Source: Macrotis lagotis
Lineage: Eukaryota > Chordata > Mammalia > Peramelemorphia > Peramelidae
Length of the DNA: 64,000 nucleotides
Assembly: GCF_037893015.1 (NCBI RefSeq)
Contig: NC_133665.1
Span: forward strand, 106,947,971 to 107,011,970
Direction: 5' to 3'
Under the pieces are notes generated by a model. It worked only from the letters and a program-made list of their open reading frames with translations, did no database searches and was not told where the DNA came from. Positions 33,066-46,925 of the stretch are shown piece after piece. A program made the position numbers and the translations under genes. Within the stretch, counting starts at the first letter, position 1. The number at the start of each line of letters is the position of its first letter.

Positions 33066-33221
33066 GGGTCTCCCCTAAAGGAGTCCAGGAGGGCCTTTGT
33101 TGAGAAGGGAAGGCGTCTGTGCCCAGCCGGGGTTCGGGCTGACCTCGAGGGGAACCCGACCTGGGGCCCCTTCACCCCTGCTTTCCTAGCACGCAGGGCT
33201 CCCCAGATCCGTGTGCGGGCC

Positions 33222-33490
33222 ACTGGGGAGGAGGAGGAGCCCCCCCTGGGGCGGGGGAGGAGGAGGAGCCCCCCCCTGGGGCGGGGGAGGAGGAGTAGCC
33301 CCCCCTCTGGGGGGCGCTCTGGGGCGGGGGAGGAGGAGGAGCCCCCCCCTGGGGCGGGGGAGGAGGAGGAGCCCCCTCTGGGGGGCGCTCTGGGGCGGGG
33401 GAGGAGGAGGGCCCCCCTCTGGGGGGCGCTCTGGGGCGGGGGAGGAGGAGGAGCCCCCTCTGGGGGGCGCTCTGGGGCGGGGCGCTCCAG
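33222..33490 (+). repeat. G-rich minisatellite upstream of GNAI2
   Basis: Seven imperfect units built on ggggcgggggaggaggagga followed by gccccc. Short units are about 29-30 bp; longer ones add a tctggggggcgct segment and are about 40 bp. Each unit has four or more G runs, so G-quadruplexes are possible, and G and C runs in one unit could also pair as hairpins. It starts ~660 bp and ends ~660-930 bp upstream of the start codon. Confidence 0.93.
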
Positions 33491-33650
33491 AAGCAGACCT
33501 GGGTCCCTTAAAGACGATTTTGGAACCAGGAAAAATTTAGCAGAGGAACAAGATCCGGAGGCGCAGAGGAAGCAGCTCCCCCAACTTTTCAGGGTGGTTA
33601 AGAGTGTCAAAAGAGAAGGTGGTGAAAAAGGCTGCGTACCCCTAAAGTGA

Positions 33651-35603
<1,953 letters not shown>

Positions 35604-35655
35604 TGATGAAATGCTCTGACGTGGAGAGCAGAGGAAATGGATGTCCCCAGGAGTG

Positions 35656-35695
35656 CGTGTGAGTGTGTGTGTGTGTCAGTGTGAGTGTGCCTGCG
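35656..35695 (+). repeat. (TG)n microsatellite at the CpG island edge
   Basis: Imperfect GTGTGT/GAGTGTG run, about 40 bp. A TGACGTGG CRE-like motif lies just upstream at ~35619. Confidence 0.8.
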
Positions 35696-35741
35696 CCGGG
35701 GGGAGGCCGGGGCCAGCTGCTTGCGGCAGGGAGGCCAGGGC

Positions 35742-35820
35742 CCGGCCCAGCCCCGGTCCGGCCCAGCCCCGGTCCGGCCCAGCCCCAGCCCAGCCGCGGC
35801 CCGGCCCCGGCCCAGCCCGG
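35742..35820 (+). repeat. 16 bp tandem repeat
   Basis: Units of cggcccagccccggtc repeated about three times exactly, followed by variants (cccagcccagccgcgg). Marks the end of the CpG island. Confidence 0.85.
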
Positions 35821-35830
35821 CTTTCCTCCA

Positions 35831-37325
35831 CCTCCATTCAGGCCTTCTCCGCCTGGGGAGGGGCTCACCTCAAGCTGGAAGGAAGCAGGTGGCATCTGGT
35901 CCATGGTTCAGCTTGAAGCTTTCCCTGCCTGGAGTGCCCCCCCCCCATTCACCATGACTTCATTTCCCCATCCAGACCCCATTCTCCCTTAGGACCCCCC
36001 CCCCCCCATTGGTACTGCCCTTGCCTGGCTTTCTTTAAGAGCACCAGATGAGAATAACAGGGCCTTAGGTTAGGAGGAGACCGGGCCCAGCCTAACCGGC
36101 CATTCTCAGCCACAATGCCCGGCTGAGACTGCCTTCTGATGTGCCTCCTCTGAGAGGTTATAAACTGGATTTTCTTTTCTTCTTTTTTTTAAAACAGCAG
36201 CTGTTCAAGTGTAAATAGTGCTGAAGTCTTGAGATATCTTATTCTCCTAGTTTGAAGCCAGAAAAGGCTTTGGGCTCCTCTTCAGATGGCTGTAAAATGA
36301 GACTGTTTTTTTTTACAGGGGAAAATGGGAGAGCTGCAAACTGCTGGCAGCACCCATCCTCTTTTCTGGATGGTGACTAATTAGAGGTGCTATTAAAGGT
36401 GGTAATTTCTGGGCACATGCATCAGTTTTAGGATAATTACAACCCTACGCTCACCTCCAGCAATGCCATTCAGTGGACTTGTGGGTTTAAGGATCAGGGC
36501 ATCTCCTGTGGCTCTCAGGGAGATTGTGAGGAGCAGACTTTTTCAAGATGGCAACTGAATGGGGGAGAACGGCTTGCAGAGCCCAGCTTGGCCTTCTTTT
36601 CAGCACCCCTTTCCTCTTGCCCGGCAGTGTGTCCAGGACAGAGAGAAACACTTCTGTGCTTCTTTAGTTCTTAAAGTGTCTGAGAGAGTAACAGCTTCCT
36701 GGTTGGCAGAAAGAAACAAGCAGCCAGGAATGTGATAGTACAGTGTGGGGCAGCGTGGGGCGTTCTTGGCAGCCCATCTCTCTGTAAGCCTCTTGGCCTT
36801 CGGGTTTGGAAGTGACCTCCGGGCTAGCAGAAACCTGATCTGGATTTTGATGTCTCCAGAGTCATTTGTAGACTTGGTTTTTAAGATGGCTTTGATGAAG
36901 GAGATCAGCCTGTGTTGGCTCCCCAAAGGCTGAAGTGCCCTTACCCTGCTGAAAGATTTTATTGTAGGAGGGCTGGTCCTGGGAATCTTATTCTGAGTTT
37001 CTCCCGACTGGTTTGGGGGAGAAGGGGGGAAAGGAAGCAGCTGGATCAGTCAGAGAAGACCTTCCTTGTCCTGGCTCTTAGTAGAACTTGGCCTTGGTGG
37101 GGGCAGAGGAGGGGGAAAGCCCAGAGGAAGGGAAAAAGCAGAGCCCAGAGCTCAACATAGCCTCTGTCCTGGGAAGCCCTTCTCGCAGCTTTCTCCTTTA
37201 TCTGTTTCTTTGGCTCTTATCCTTTTCTTTCCCTCTCTTCCTGGCAGTGCCAGTCTCTTTCTAGCCTTTGTGTCTGCCTTTAGAGCCCAGAACACCCTCT
37301 CTGATGGAGCCTCCTTTTTTCAGGC
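35831..37325. other. Intron 1: no repeats recognised
   Basis: About 1.5 kb without an evident retroposon, directly after the CpG island, with C-runs at 35940 and 35996 and a T-run at 36185. Possibly regulatory, as first-intron starts often are, but no specific element can be claimed. Confidence 0.45.
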
Positions 37326-37329
37326 ACAT

Positions 37330-37665
37330 TGATAAGAACTATCATTTCTCTAGTGCTTTTTAACTTATACAAAGTGCTTTCCTTACAAGGAACCCTGAAC
37401 AGTAGCTGGTGCAAGGATTATTTACAGATGATGAAACGAAGTCTAGGATTTGTGGTTCTCTAGCTAGTAAATCTTGCCTCTGGGATCCCCACTCAGGTCT
37501 ACCTTGAGTCTGGGGTATTTGCCATTGTACCTCCTTTTCTCTCTCAGGTTATAATGATAGGTGCTTTAATTTAGAAAATCTTCAGAACCTCCTAGGTGTA
37601 CTAGGCACTGTACCAGCTGTTGGAGATACTATTCCCTGCCCTCAAGGGCTTACAATTTACTCTGG
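37330..37665 (-). mobile_element. MIR-type SINE then L2 3' scrap (both antisense)
   Basis: 37330-37500: actatcatttctctagtgct, 'ttacagatgatgaaacgaag'. 37565-37660: ctgttggagatactattccc, 'tgccctcaagggcttacaat', an inverse L2 end. Confidence 0.55.
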
Positions 37666-38220
37666 TCCTAGGTAGGAGGTAGTGCAAGTGCCCTAATTTA
37701 CCCAGGAGGCTGCTGAGGTTCACAGTTGCCCAAAGTATTAACCTCCAGGCTTTGAGTTCAGGACTCTTCAAAAAAGAAGACAGCTTCCCCTGGCTTCTCA
37801 GTGTGTTCCCTTCCGTAAACACACATTAAACATGGACATAAGGCCTTGTGTTCTTGCCCGGGAGAGAAAGATGAACTACCACAGCCTTGTAAGTCTCACC
37901 AGGGCCTTCAGTCTAATTTGGTACAAGGCAAAGCATCTGTATAACTGACACCAAAGTCTAGAGAGGAATATACACAGGCAGTAACCCGGAAGAGCCCCAG
38001 CCCTAATCCTTAAGGTTTTTGCACTTCAGATCCTCACTGAGCTGAAGCATCCGGCCTTTCTAAGAAAGGGAAGTCTGTGGGCTCTGCCTTAGGCCTGTAC
38101 TTCTAAGGCTTGCTTAGGCTTCCTCTCCCTCCAGTTTGCTTGTTTGAAGAAGTATTTGAATTTGTTGATTGGGGAAGGAGATGGATGATATCTGGGCTTT
38201 GAGTAATTCACTCTGAGGTG
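37666..38220. other. Intron 1: nothing firm
   Basis: No gene or secure repeat. Confidence 0.35.
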
Positions 38221-38221
38221 G

Positions 38222-38535
38222 CTCCATGGGAATAGAGCCCCAGGCCTGGAGTCTGGAAGACCTGACTTCACTTCCTAGCTCTGTGACCCTGGGCAGGCCA
38301 CTTCACCCATCCCCTGTGTGCCTTAGTTTCCTCATCTGTAAAATTGGGATTATAATAGACTTACCTCCTAGGATTGTTGAAATACTTGTTGACCTGTTTG
38401 TAAAGTGCCTGGTCACAGAGTAACTAAATGTGAACTATTATTATTAATTATACTATCTTAGATTTAGATGAAATGAGATAATCTCTTTCCACAGAGCCTG
38501 GAATATAGAAAGTACTTAATAAACACCCGTTACCT
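38222..38535 (+). mobile_element. MIR-type SINE, nearly full
   Basis: ctagctctgtgaccctgggc, 'cttagtttcctcatctgtaa', attgggattataatagactt, and a tail with actattattattaat. Confidence 0.85.
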
Positions 38536-39069
38536 TCCCTTCCCCAGAGTTGCCCACCTAGTGAAGGGCCTGGCAGGGTTTAAAGTTCCTTGGAGTTTTT
38601 TCCTCCCCTTAAGTCTCTAGTAAAATTATTTTTGAAAACTAACCTATTTTAGTGAAAATTAGAGATCTGCCCACCTGTGACCCTGGAAATCAAGGGGAAG
38701 CCAGAGCCCTGGAGGCCAAGTGTGTGATGGGCAGGAAGCACAGGTGTACCCTTCAGGCATCACTGGGGTTTTAGTTAGGGCAGCATTTGATTTTATCATT
38801 TAGTCCTGGGCCACCCTCTTCTTTCTTCCTGCGCAAAACTTCACCTGAGCTGAATGGAGTGGCCAAACTGTATGTCATACTGATAGCTGGAAGTTTAGAA
38901 GGGGACACATGTCCCCCAGGAACAGGAAAGGAAAGGGAACCACAGGTGGAGGATCATCTCTTTCCCAGGAAATGGAAGTTACTGGGAAGACTTAGGAGAG
39001 ATGGCAGACCATTAAGTATAGAGAGGAGGCAGAGTAGGGCAGAATCAAGTGGCAGCCAGGGAATGAGGT

Positions 39070-39315
39070 AAGGTTTCCATGGTGCAATGGAAAAGCCACT
39101 GGACTGGGAATGAAGAGATCTGGATTCTTCTTGCCCTTACTTTGGGGCTGCTTTGACTTTGGATAAGTCACTTCCCCTCCCTAGGTCTCTGTTTCCTAAT
39201 CTATAAAATGAGGGAAATAGACCAGATGATCTCTATGCCTAATAATTCTTAGCTTTTTAGGCATTCTGTGATCTTTGTTCTAAGGTCTCTTCCAACTCTG
39301 ACATTGAGTTATGTA
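39070..39315 (+). mobile_element. MIR-type SINE
   Basis: ggatctgg, 'gactttggataagtcacttc', gtttcctaatctataaaatg, tctcttccaactctgacatt. Confidence 0.75.
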
Positions 39316-40720
39316 CTTTTGTTCACTGGAAAATTATAAGAGTAATCATTTTTCTCCACCTTTTTTGACTTGAGTTCTCAAACAGAACCTTAGGAAGTAG
39401 AATATTGTCGGTCAAGCCAAAAATCTCTCTGAGAATGGGTATTGAGTGAGTGGTCTAGGGCACAGTGTTAGAACATAATATAACTAATGTTTTTAATCAA
39501 TAATTGTATCATACATGGAGAAATAATGATGGTGGCGTTAGATGAAAGAGGCATGTGTACCCAGCGATGACCAAGGGAAACCTTGGAATTCTGCAAAAGT
39601 CAGGCCTATTGGTGGAGAGTTCAGGGAGGAAAAATGAGAGGGAAGTTCTTACACATGTTAGACTGGAGTGTTTTTGAGAACCGTCAGCAGGGCAGTTCAC
39701 TGTGGCTGGCATACCACAGAGGACCTCTGCACTTTCTGATGCTCTCGTGGGTTAAGGGAGAATGCCCTTATAAGCTTCAATCTAAGCAGCCCTAGGTGAG
39801 GTGAATCACAAGTGGACTCTCTTCAGTATAGACAGGTGTTGAGAGTTGAGCCAGGCTTAACAGGAAGGGCTGTTTACACCTGCTATTTTAGGCTCACTGA
39901 TACAGTGCCCCCTCCCCCCCAACAAGGAATGCTTTCTCAGAGATACCTGGAACAGGTCCTCTATCATTATATCCCCAGTATACATGGAGGGGAGAGGTGG
40001 ATGTCCACTGTGAACCTCAGAACTCACTTCCTGACTCCCATTTTCCATGAAGCAGGGAGGCCCATAGATGTAGGCCCCACGGTATGCTGAGGCAGCCTCT
40101 GAAATGGTCTCAGACACCATCTGCGTAGTCCTCTGTTCTCTCACCATAAACTCCAGTGCACTGGCTTGGCCTCAGCATTCGTTTGTGTTGGGCACATTTG
40201 AGATTTGTGTGACAATAATGGACCTTCCTGTAATCATGGTGGGTTATTATTGACGTGCATTGTGCCTGAACAAGCTAAGCACTCTCTAATAGCTCTCTGA
40301 AGAATTAGCCAGGGTGGGAAAGACATCTTTGTTCTTTCTTGGCTCTGTGGGATTTTTTTAAAATTCTTTTAATTTTGTAAAGCTCTTTTGGCGAGCAGCC
40401 AACCCCCAAAACAATAGGCTCAGTTGGGTTAAGTTGGTGTGTAGGGTCTGTAGTTAATGACGTTGATTGAACATCATGCCCTTCCAGTGCCCATTTTTAG
40501 GAAGTGTCTGGTAGGCTGACAGCCTTATATTCTACATGCATAAATTTGGCGCTTCTCCTCACCTTGGTGTTTCTGCTGTTTTTCCTATGGACCACCAAGT
40601 TACCAACAGCTTCCAACCAAAATGATTGCAGGAGTCTGGGTCCATACTTGGTGTGATTTTGATATAGGCATAAAAGGGCCAAGGACAGCCTAGCTCCTTC
40701 ACCAGTGCAAACAGATTGGA
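39316..40720. other. Intron 1: 1.4 kb with no recognised repeat
   Basis: No MIR, L2, L1 or young SINE blocks seen and no credible exon. Short frames of 70-96 codons on both strands (39583-40147) show no domain. Confidence 0.4.
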
Positions 40721-40724
40721 AGAT

Positions 40725-41260
40725 TTCCAGATAGAAAGAGACCTAAAGGTCATCTACCCTAATGTCTTAACTTTAGAGCTGAAACCCAGAGAAAGTCACT
40801 TGAGCAAGATTACATCGAAAATAGCAGAATCTGAATTTGAACCAGGTGTTCTGGCTCCAGAGTCAGGGCTTGCTCATTCAGGTGCAGCAGCTGCTTGCTC
40901 TCAAAGCTATCCCAGGGGCCCATGAAATCCTGTCCATCCCTTGCCCTGGCTGTCTACTGGGTTGGGGGTTCAAGGCAGTGATTCCCACAGGCAGCTGTTG
41001 GGGAGGAGATGGGCTCAGGCTGGTTGGATTTGGGGAGTTGTTCTCTGGATGCTTATGGAAGTCATGAACATAAGATTTAAATTGGGAATGAATACACTTT
41101 AGACATTTGTCCAGTCCAGTCCCAGTATTTTAGAGAGCAGCAGACTAAGGCCCACAGTTTGAAAGGAATTTGACCACAGACATGCAAGTAAATACAGAAT
41201 TTGAACCTAGATCGTCATCGGCTTTCAAAGCCACTGGTTTGTCCACTTTGTTTTGCTGCT
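40725..41260 (-). mobile_element. Two MIR/THER-type SINE fragments (antisense)
   Basis: 40740-40880 (aaaggtcatctaccctaatg, 'gaatttgaaccaggtgttct') and 41095-41250 (acatttgtccagtccagtcc, 'agaatttgaacctagatc'). Confidence 0.65.
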
Positions 41261-41279
41261 GATTCTGTTTGATTCTGGT

Positions 41280-41960
41280 GATTATCTACAGGACAAGAGA
41301 CTTGCTCCATCATTTAGTAGTGGTTTGTCTGGGTACAAGTACCTTACTGTCTCTGAGTTATGAGGGTGCTCCTCTGTAACTGGGATAATAATAATACTGG
41401 ACTATCCTCCACCATAGTGGTGTGTGAAGTGTTTTAGAAACCTCAGCTCTATAGAAATGTGAGCTGTTATCAGACATTCTCTAAGCTGTGCTCACCATGT
41501 GTAGGGAGCCCTAGGTCAGCCAGGTTTAGGGGTATGTAGGCGACGTGGAAGTTATGGTCCCAAAAGCTGTGATATGTGGGTCTGCCTAAGTCCTGCCCAG
41601 GCTTCTCTTCCTCCTTCCTTTTGGAACTCTTCCTGAGTACTATGGAAAGAGTGTTGGATTTGTTATCAGAAGATCTGTACTGACCTTACCACAGTGACTT
41701 GGGCAAATCGCTTAACCATTTGACAGATGCCTCTCTCTGTAAAATGAGGGTCACAACTGCCCAGTTCCCTCACTGGACAGCTGTGAAGACAGTGAGATGA
41801 TGTGAGGCAGGGAGCCTCTTTTGTCCTGAATTTAGAGCTAACACCAGGATTCAAATCCTAACTACTGTTTACAAGCCTTGTGACTATCAGTAGATTTCTT
41901 CCCCTCTGAAGTTTCCTCTTTTATGGAATAAAGGGACTGAACATGATGGATCTCAAAGGG
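41280..41960 (+). mobile_element. Three MIR-type SINE fragments
   Basis: 41330-41480 (aactgggataataataatac), 41640-41790 (acttgggcaaatcgcttaac, tctctgtaaaatgagg) and 41840-41960 (ggattcaaatcctaactact). Confidence 0.6.
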
Positions 41961-42554
41961 CCCTCCCAGCTGAGAAGCCTGTGGCTGTCCCACAAGCGAG
42001 CTCAGCTTTCCAGGCATCAGGGCCTACTGACCTGGCACCATCCCATCACTCTCCCAGTTGTGAATCAGCAGAAGGGAAGGGCTTGGAGGGGAGGGGGGAA
42101 GGGAATCTGAGATGTGATAGCTCTTGTGTCTGGGAGGATTATGGGTTCTGGAGCCAAGATACTTTGCAGTGCGACACATAGCCTTCCCCACTTTATTCCC
42201 TGTCTGCCCCCATCTGCCATGGATTGTTCAAGTACTCCAGCTCCAGTCTTACGGACTTCCTTCATCATCCCCCAGTTCACCCTGAGTTAATTTTAGATGA
42301 AGGTGGGAAAGGCTTTTGGGTGCTGATCATTTGGGGAGGAGAGGAGACTTAGTGATGTCTAGTCCTGCTCCTGAAAAGTGGCTCTGTTTCATAGCTTTCC
42401 TTCAGTTTTTCCCCAGTTTTTGCCATTTCTTTGCTCAGATTGAAGGGGAGATATTGCCATTGTCTCTTGCCTATGCTAACTGAGTATTGGGGGTTCCCCC
42501 TGCCCCAGAATTCTGTCAATTTGTTGGTAAAAGTTACGGCCCCCTCCGCCAAAG

Positions 42555-42705
42555 TATTCCATCTCCTTCATAGGATTTAAAGCTGGAAGGGACCATTTAG
42601 GTCACCTACCTCATTCTAGAGAGAAGGAAACCAAATGCTAACCTACAATAGAGAGTGACTTGTCCAAGGTCACACTAATGGCTGCTTCTGGGATCTTCCA
42701 AAAAG
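42555..42705 (-). mobile_element. MIR/THER-type SINE (antisense)
   Basis: agctggaagggaccatttag then 'gtgacttgtccaaggtcaca'. Confidence 0.75.
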
Positions 42706-42714
42706 CAGGGCCAT

Positions 42715-43145
42715 GGTATCAAGCATCCAGGCCTCCTCCTTTCTCTCTACCCCATCTTTCATACAGCCCAAGTGATTTTCCTAAACCACATGTCTGACTG
42801 TCACTCCTGCTTTAAAAACCTCAGGATCCTTAGGCAGGTAGGAACCCCTGGGAGTCCTTTTCAAACTTTAAAGGGCCACACAAATGTCAGCTGTTAATAT
42901 TACTATTGCTCCTACCACCTTTAAAAGCAACTATAAGCTTCCTCTGTCATTTCAGGTCTGGCCCCAGCCTACCTCCATCCTCAGCCTCAGGGGCTTCTTT
43001 CTATCTCAGCCTTCCCTTATTCTCCAGCAACTGGCTTCCACCTTGTAACTATTGTCTTATCTACTTCTATTGACTTTTTCTTCCCCCTCCCCCACCTAGA
43101 ATGGAGGCTTCTTGGGGGGCAAGGTCTAGAAGGGTCAACAGAGTA
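42715..43145 (+). mobile_element. L2 LINE 3' end
   Basis: agcccaagtgattttcctaa, 'cactcctgctttaaaaacct', ggtctggccccagcctacct, ccaccttgtaactattgtct, ccacctagaatggaggcttc: the L2 3' order. A MIR tail sits at 42860-42930. Confidence 0.75.
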
Positions 43146-43489
43146 GGTTGCTTCATTAATGCTTTTTTGAATGATTGATTAAAGGAGTGGCAAAGTGAGT
43201 CCTGGAAGAGAATTGAGGTGGCAGTGCCAGGCAGCTTCTGAGGGAGGAATTGATCCCATGCTCTTCCATTCAGCTTCTCCCTCCAAACAGGTTGAGAGGT
43301 AGTGCCCCCAGTAGGTGCTTTTTGAATTGTGTGTGGAATAGATTTCCTTAAATTGGCCCTGCAGAGTGGGGATGAGGAAGGCGATTGTGGTAGTTTCATG
43401 TTTGTTGATGATGGAGCATAGGATGTTATTGTATCTTCTGCCATTAGCATCTTTGTGTCTCAGACTTATAGACTTAGAATGTCAGACCT

Positions 43490-43715
43490 ATAAAGGGACT
43501 TGAGGACAGTAGAGTTGGAGTTTGAGAAGACAGGGTCAGAGATTTTGAGCTGGAAACAGCTAAGAGACTATCTTGTTCCATCTTCACTTTACAGATGAGG
43601 ATACTGAGGTCCAGAAAGGCTGAGAGCCTTGTCCAGAGTCAAGGCTATTTGACCCCAGATCCTTATACCTAAACATTGCCCTCTTTCCACTAGACCACAT
43701 TATCTCCTAGCCAGG
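43490..43715 (-). mobile_element. MIR/THER-type SINE (antisense)
   Basis: tttacagatgaggatactga, 'gagagccttgtccagagtca', tctttccactagaccac. Confidence 0.7.
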
Positions 43716-43839
43716 CCCCACCCCAGGAGTAAAGACCTGGGCTCTTACCATAATTTGATGATAAAGGAGGAAGTAGATAGAGCCTCACTCCTACTACACT
43801 CCCAATGTCCTACTTTGAAGGCAATCCAAGAACAGAGGA

Positions 43840-44110
43840 TTAGGCCTGGAGTCAGGAACACTCATTCAGCTTGACACTCATTAGCATTGGCTCTAGCCAC
43901 TCACTAGTGCTGCTTCTTTGAATCCCCCATCCCACCCCTAGGACCCTACTTACAAACACCTAAGCTGTCTGTCTCAGTGTCCTTATCTGCAAAATGGGAA
44001 TAATAATCACAGCATCTCCCAGGGCCATTGTGAGGATCAAATATTAATATCTCAGCTGGACCTGGCACTTAGGTACATAAATGTTAGCTAGGATGATGAT
44101 GATAAGATGA
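43840..44110 (+). mobile_element. MIR-type SINE
   Basis: tgtctcagtgtccttatctg, 'aaaatgggaataataatcac', ttgtgaggatcaaatattaa. Confidence 0.7.
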
Positions 44111-44760
44111 AGGGAAGAGCCAAGACCCTGTTGAAAGCTCTCCTTTGGCCTTGGGCTCTGGAAGTATCTGGCTCTTTGGGATCTGTACTTGACCCTGAAA
44201 TCTCACGGGCCCTGGAGTCTGGAGGCTCCTTTTTTCTATCCTGGGTGGGGAGGGATTAAAGGATGCAAATGTTACCCTGGCTGGCTGTGCCTGCTAGTTT
44301 GCATTTCAATAACCTCAGCCTGGTTTGTGGGGCCCTCTTGCCTGGGGGGGGAGGGGAAGAGCCCTGGGCTGTTGTTTGGCTGGGGGGTACTTCTGATCCT
44401 ACTGTGTGTTCCCCTGCCCTATGGTGTGGATGGGATGGGACAGACGGTAAGTTGCTTAGCTCTTTGCTGGGGAGGGTGCAGAGGGCTCCTCCATTCCTCT
44501 TTGTACCCCTTTAAAGGCAGCCTGAGGCAGAAAAGAGAAGAAAGGGCTGAGTTGTCTAGAAACTGGGAAGCAACTCTGTTTTCTAGGGGAGGGGAACAGC
44601 TGGGGAGAGAGGGGTCCCTGGGCTCCCAGATTTTGTCTTGTTCATCTTGTATTCCTGCTGGAGACCAGAAGACCCTGCTCAGAGTATGCCCGGAATTGTC
44701 TCGTCCCTTGAGCCAGGGCTTCTGAGGGTCAGAGCTGGGAGGGCCAGGATAGTAGGATAT
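44111..44760. other. Intron 1: unassigned, holds an octamer motif
   Basis: No repeat recognised. ATGCAAAT (POU/octamer) at 44263-44270 and an inverse-type TTTGCATTT at ~44298. A 178-codon frame (44189-44725) shows no domain and is taken as chance. Confidence 0.35.
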
Positions 44761-44764
44761 AGTA

Positions 44765-44920
44765 AATAGCAAACACTGAATTTGGGATAGACCCCTCTCC
44801 ATTCTTTACCCCCTGACTAGTTGGGGGACCTTGAGAAAGCCACTTGATCTGGGTTTCAGTTCCCTCATCTGTAAAATGGGGGTTGTACTACTAGATGGAC
44901 TCAGGGGTCCCTTCCTTAAC
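44765..44920 (+). mobile_element. MIR-type SINE
   Basis: ggggaccttgagaaagccac, 'tcagttccctcatctgtaaa', tggggg; cut at its 3' end by the next SINE. Confidence 0.75.
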
Positions 44921-45040
44921 TTTTTTTTTGCCAGGCAATGGGGTTAAGTGGCTTGCCCAAGGCCCCCCAGCTAGGTAATTATTAAGTGTCTGAAGTTGGA
45001 TTTGAACCCAGGTACTCCTGACTCCAGGGCCGGCTGCCCC
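44921..45040 (-). mobile_element. tRNA-derived marsupial SINE, shortened head
   Basis: Minus-strand copy lacking ~25 bp of its 5' part (gggccgg joins ctgcccc). Flanks share tccttaact / tcctttaact. Confidence 0.85.
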
Positions 45041-46450
45041 TCCTTTAACTTTCTAAAAATAAAAGTTTTTCAGAGGGACTTACTCAGGGTGACACAGGGA
45101 ATCAAGGAGAAGAGTTTAGAGCTCTGATTGCTGCTGAGCACAGCCCAAGCTCTCTCCCCAGCCTGGCACCTGTGGACCCCCCCCCACCTACCAAATCCCA
45201 CTTTGTACAGACAGCATCATCATACAAGTTTCTCTCCAGTTCTCAATTCCACAAGTCTTCTGAGGCCCCCCAAAATATGCACATAGGTTCGGGCCTGGAC
45301 CTGTGGCTGTTGGACTAGGCTGCCTCTCAAAATCCTATATAAAGTATTAATTTCTGGCCTTACAGAATAGGAAACTGAGACCCAGAGAAGTGTTAGCTAA
45401 GCTCACAACAGCAGCTTGTCAGTGCCTTCATTTCTGTGGTGTGCCCACAGGACTCTACTGTGGAAGAATAGGAGGATGTGAGTGCCTCCTGGGCTCAGTG
45501 GGTGGCCCTTGGTACAGTCTGTCTGAGGCCTTGAATGGGCGCTGGCCCCTTGCTCAGAAAGAGGCCCTAGGGCCTCCCTTTCCCAACCCGAAGAATAGTC
45601 TGAGTAACTCCTAGGGAGTTTTGTGGTGTGGAGGCACAGGGAAGGCTTCCTGGGCAGGATGAGCCTTGAAGGAAGACTACAACATGGTGACCTCTCACCT
45701 TCACAGGTCTCAGAACATTTTGCTTGGTTCTCTCCTTTGATGCTTTGTTGTTTCAGAATTATTTATATACTTTAGCTTCCCCACTATAGGATTTAGTGCT
45801 GGAAGGACCCATAAAGATAATGTGACTTAATCCCTCCTTACTCTAAGGAGGGAAAAGTAGTTTGACTTTCCAAAGTCATCCAGTAAGTGGCAAAACTATC
45901 TATATGACTGTAATCCAGTCACTTTCCCTGGTGGGCTTCATTTTCCTTCCATAAAATGTAGGGTTTCTAAGTTGATCTCTTGAGACCGTAACTTGGATCC
46001 TGTAGTCATGGTTTGGAGGCCAAAGACGACAGATTACTCCAGGCTGGCCATCTCCTCCTTTGGAATGGAGGCTGGGGCTGGTGCCAGCTCTGGCATTCTG
46101 GGTACAGGATACTGCTGCTAAGCTCCCCAAGGGGAGCCGGGGATCCCTGGAGGAGGAGGACCTTCAAGAGGGAACCGCCCACCTGTTATCTGGGGAAATG
46201 GTGCCCTGGAAGCAGAATTACTGCTGTAATGATGCCCTAAGTGGGTTGTAAGTGCGCTGTGCCCTTGCCAGTCTGGTTTTTCCCCCAGTGATAGTTACCA
46301 GTAAATTTGTCAAGGGCCATTTCTAAGCTCAGGAGGCAGAGACAGTGGGCCCTGGGGGCTGACTGCTGGCCAGGCCAGCAAGATGGGGCCCCTGAAGGAA
46401 GGTCCCTGCTGAGGGCCTAGGAGGACCAGGGACTTTACTCCAGGGTTCTG
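45041..46450. other. Intron 1: MIR scraps and one copy of a local duplication
   Basis: MIR-like pieces at 45360-45420 and 45785-45930. 45494-45580 is one copy of a duplicated ~90 bp segment (second copy 46834-46925). No exon recognised. Confidence 0.45.
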
Positions 46451-46833
46451 GATTATCTTAGATCACAGAGTTTCAGGAACCAAAACCTGGAGCTGAGAAT
46501 CTAGAGGGGATGTAAGTAAGACAAGGTTGGCAAAGGGCAGAACTGGGGGTTGAACCCTGGGTTCTTTTCCCAGAGATACCTCTCAGGACCTGAGTTCTGA
46601 AAATGGGTCCAGACTCCAGTAGGACAAGCTGGGCATCAGGGGAGGCAGATGGCATAGGAATGAGACAGCCTGGTCCCAAGTAGGAGTGCTTTGGTGGGTA
46701 TGATGGAGGGCCTGAGTGTACGGCATGCTTGTATTTAGGTCACATTTCAGTTGCTGTGTAATATATCTGGGAAGGACCTCCACATGCCACCCTCTTTCCC
46801 ACTGACCAGGATGGGCAGAGGAGTCCCAGGGTG

Positions 46834-46925
46834 CTCAGTGGGTGGCCCTGGAACAGTCTGTCTGAGGACTTGAATGGGCGCTGGCCCCTTAAGCAGAAAG
46901 CTAGGCCTAGGCCCAGGCCCCCTCC
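46834..46925 (+). repeat. Second copy of intron duplication
   Basis: Shares ctcagtgggtggccct, then acagtctgtctgagg, then 'ttgaatgggcgctggcccct' and cagaaag with 45494-45580, with few differences. Not one of the common retroposons seen elsewhere in the window. Confidence 0.75.

Noticed and set aside
32957-33650. Frames of 109-217 codons over the minisatellite
   Set aside because: Translation of the tandem repeat itself on both strands; no credible start or homology.
44189-44725. 178-codon frame in intron 1
   Set aside because: No domain, no splice pattern, GC-rich surroundings; likely chance.
46060-46255. Exon-like frame ending at ttgtaagtgcg (donor-like)
   Set aside because: A stop codon falls at the donor itself, no acceptor is convincing and the peptide matches no G alpha exon.
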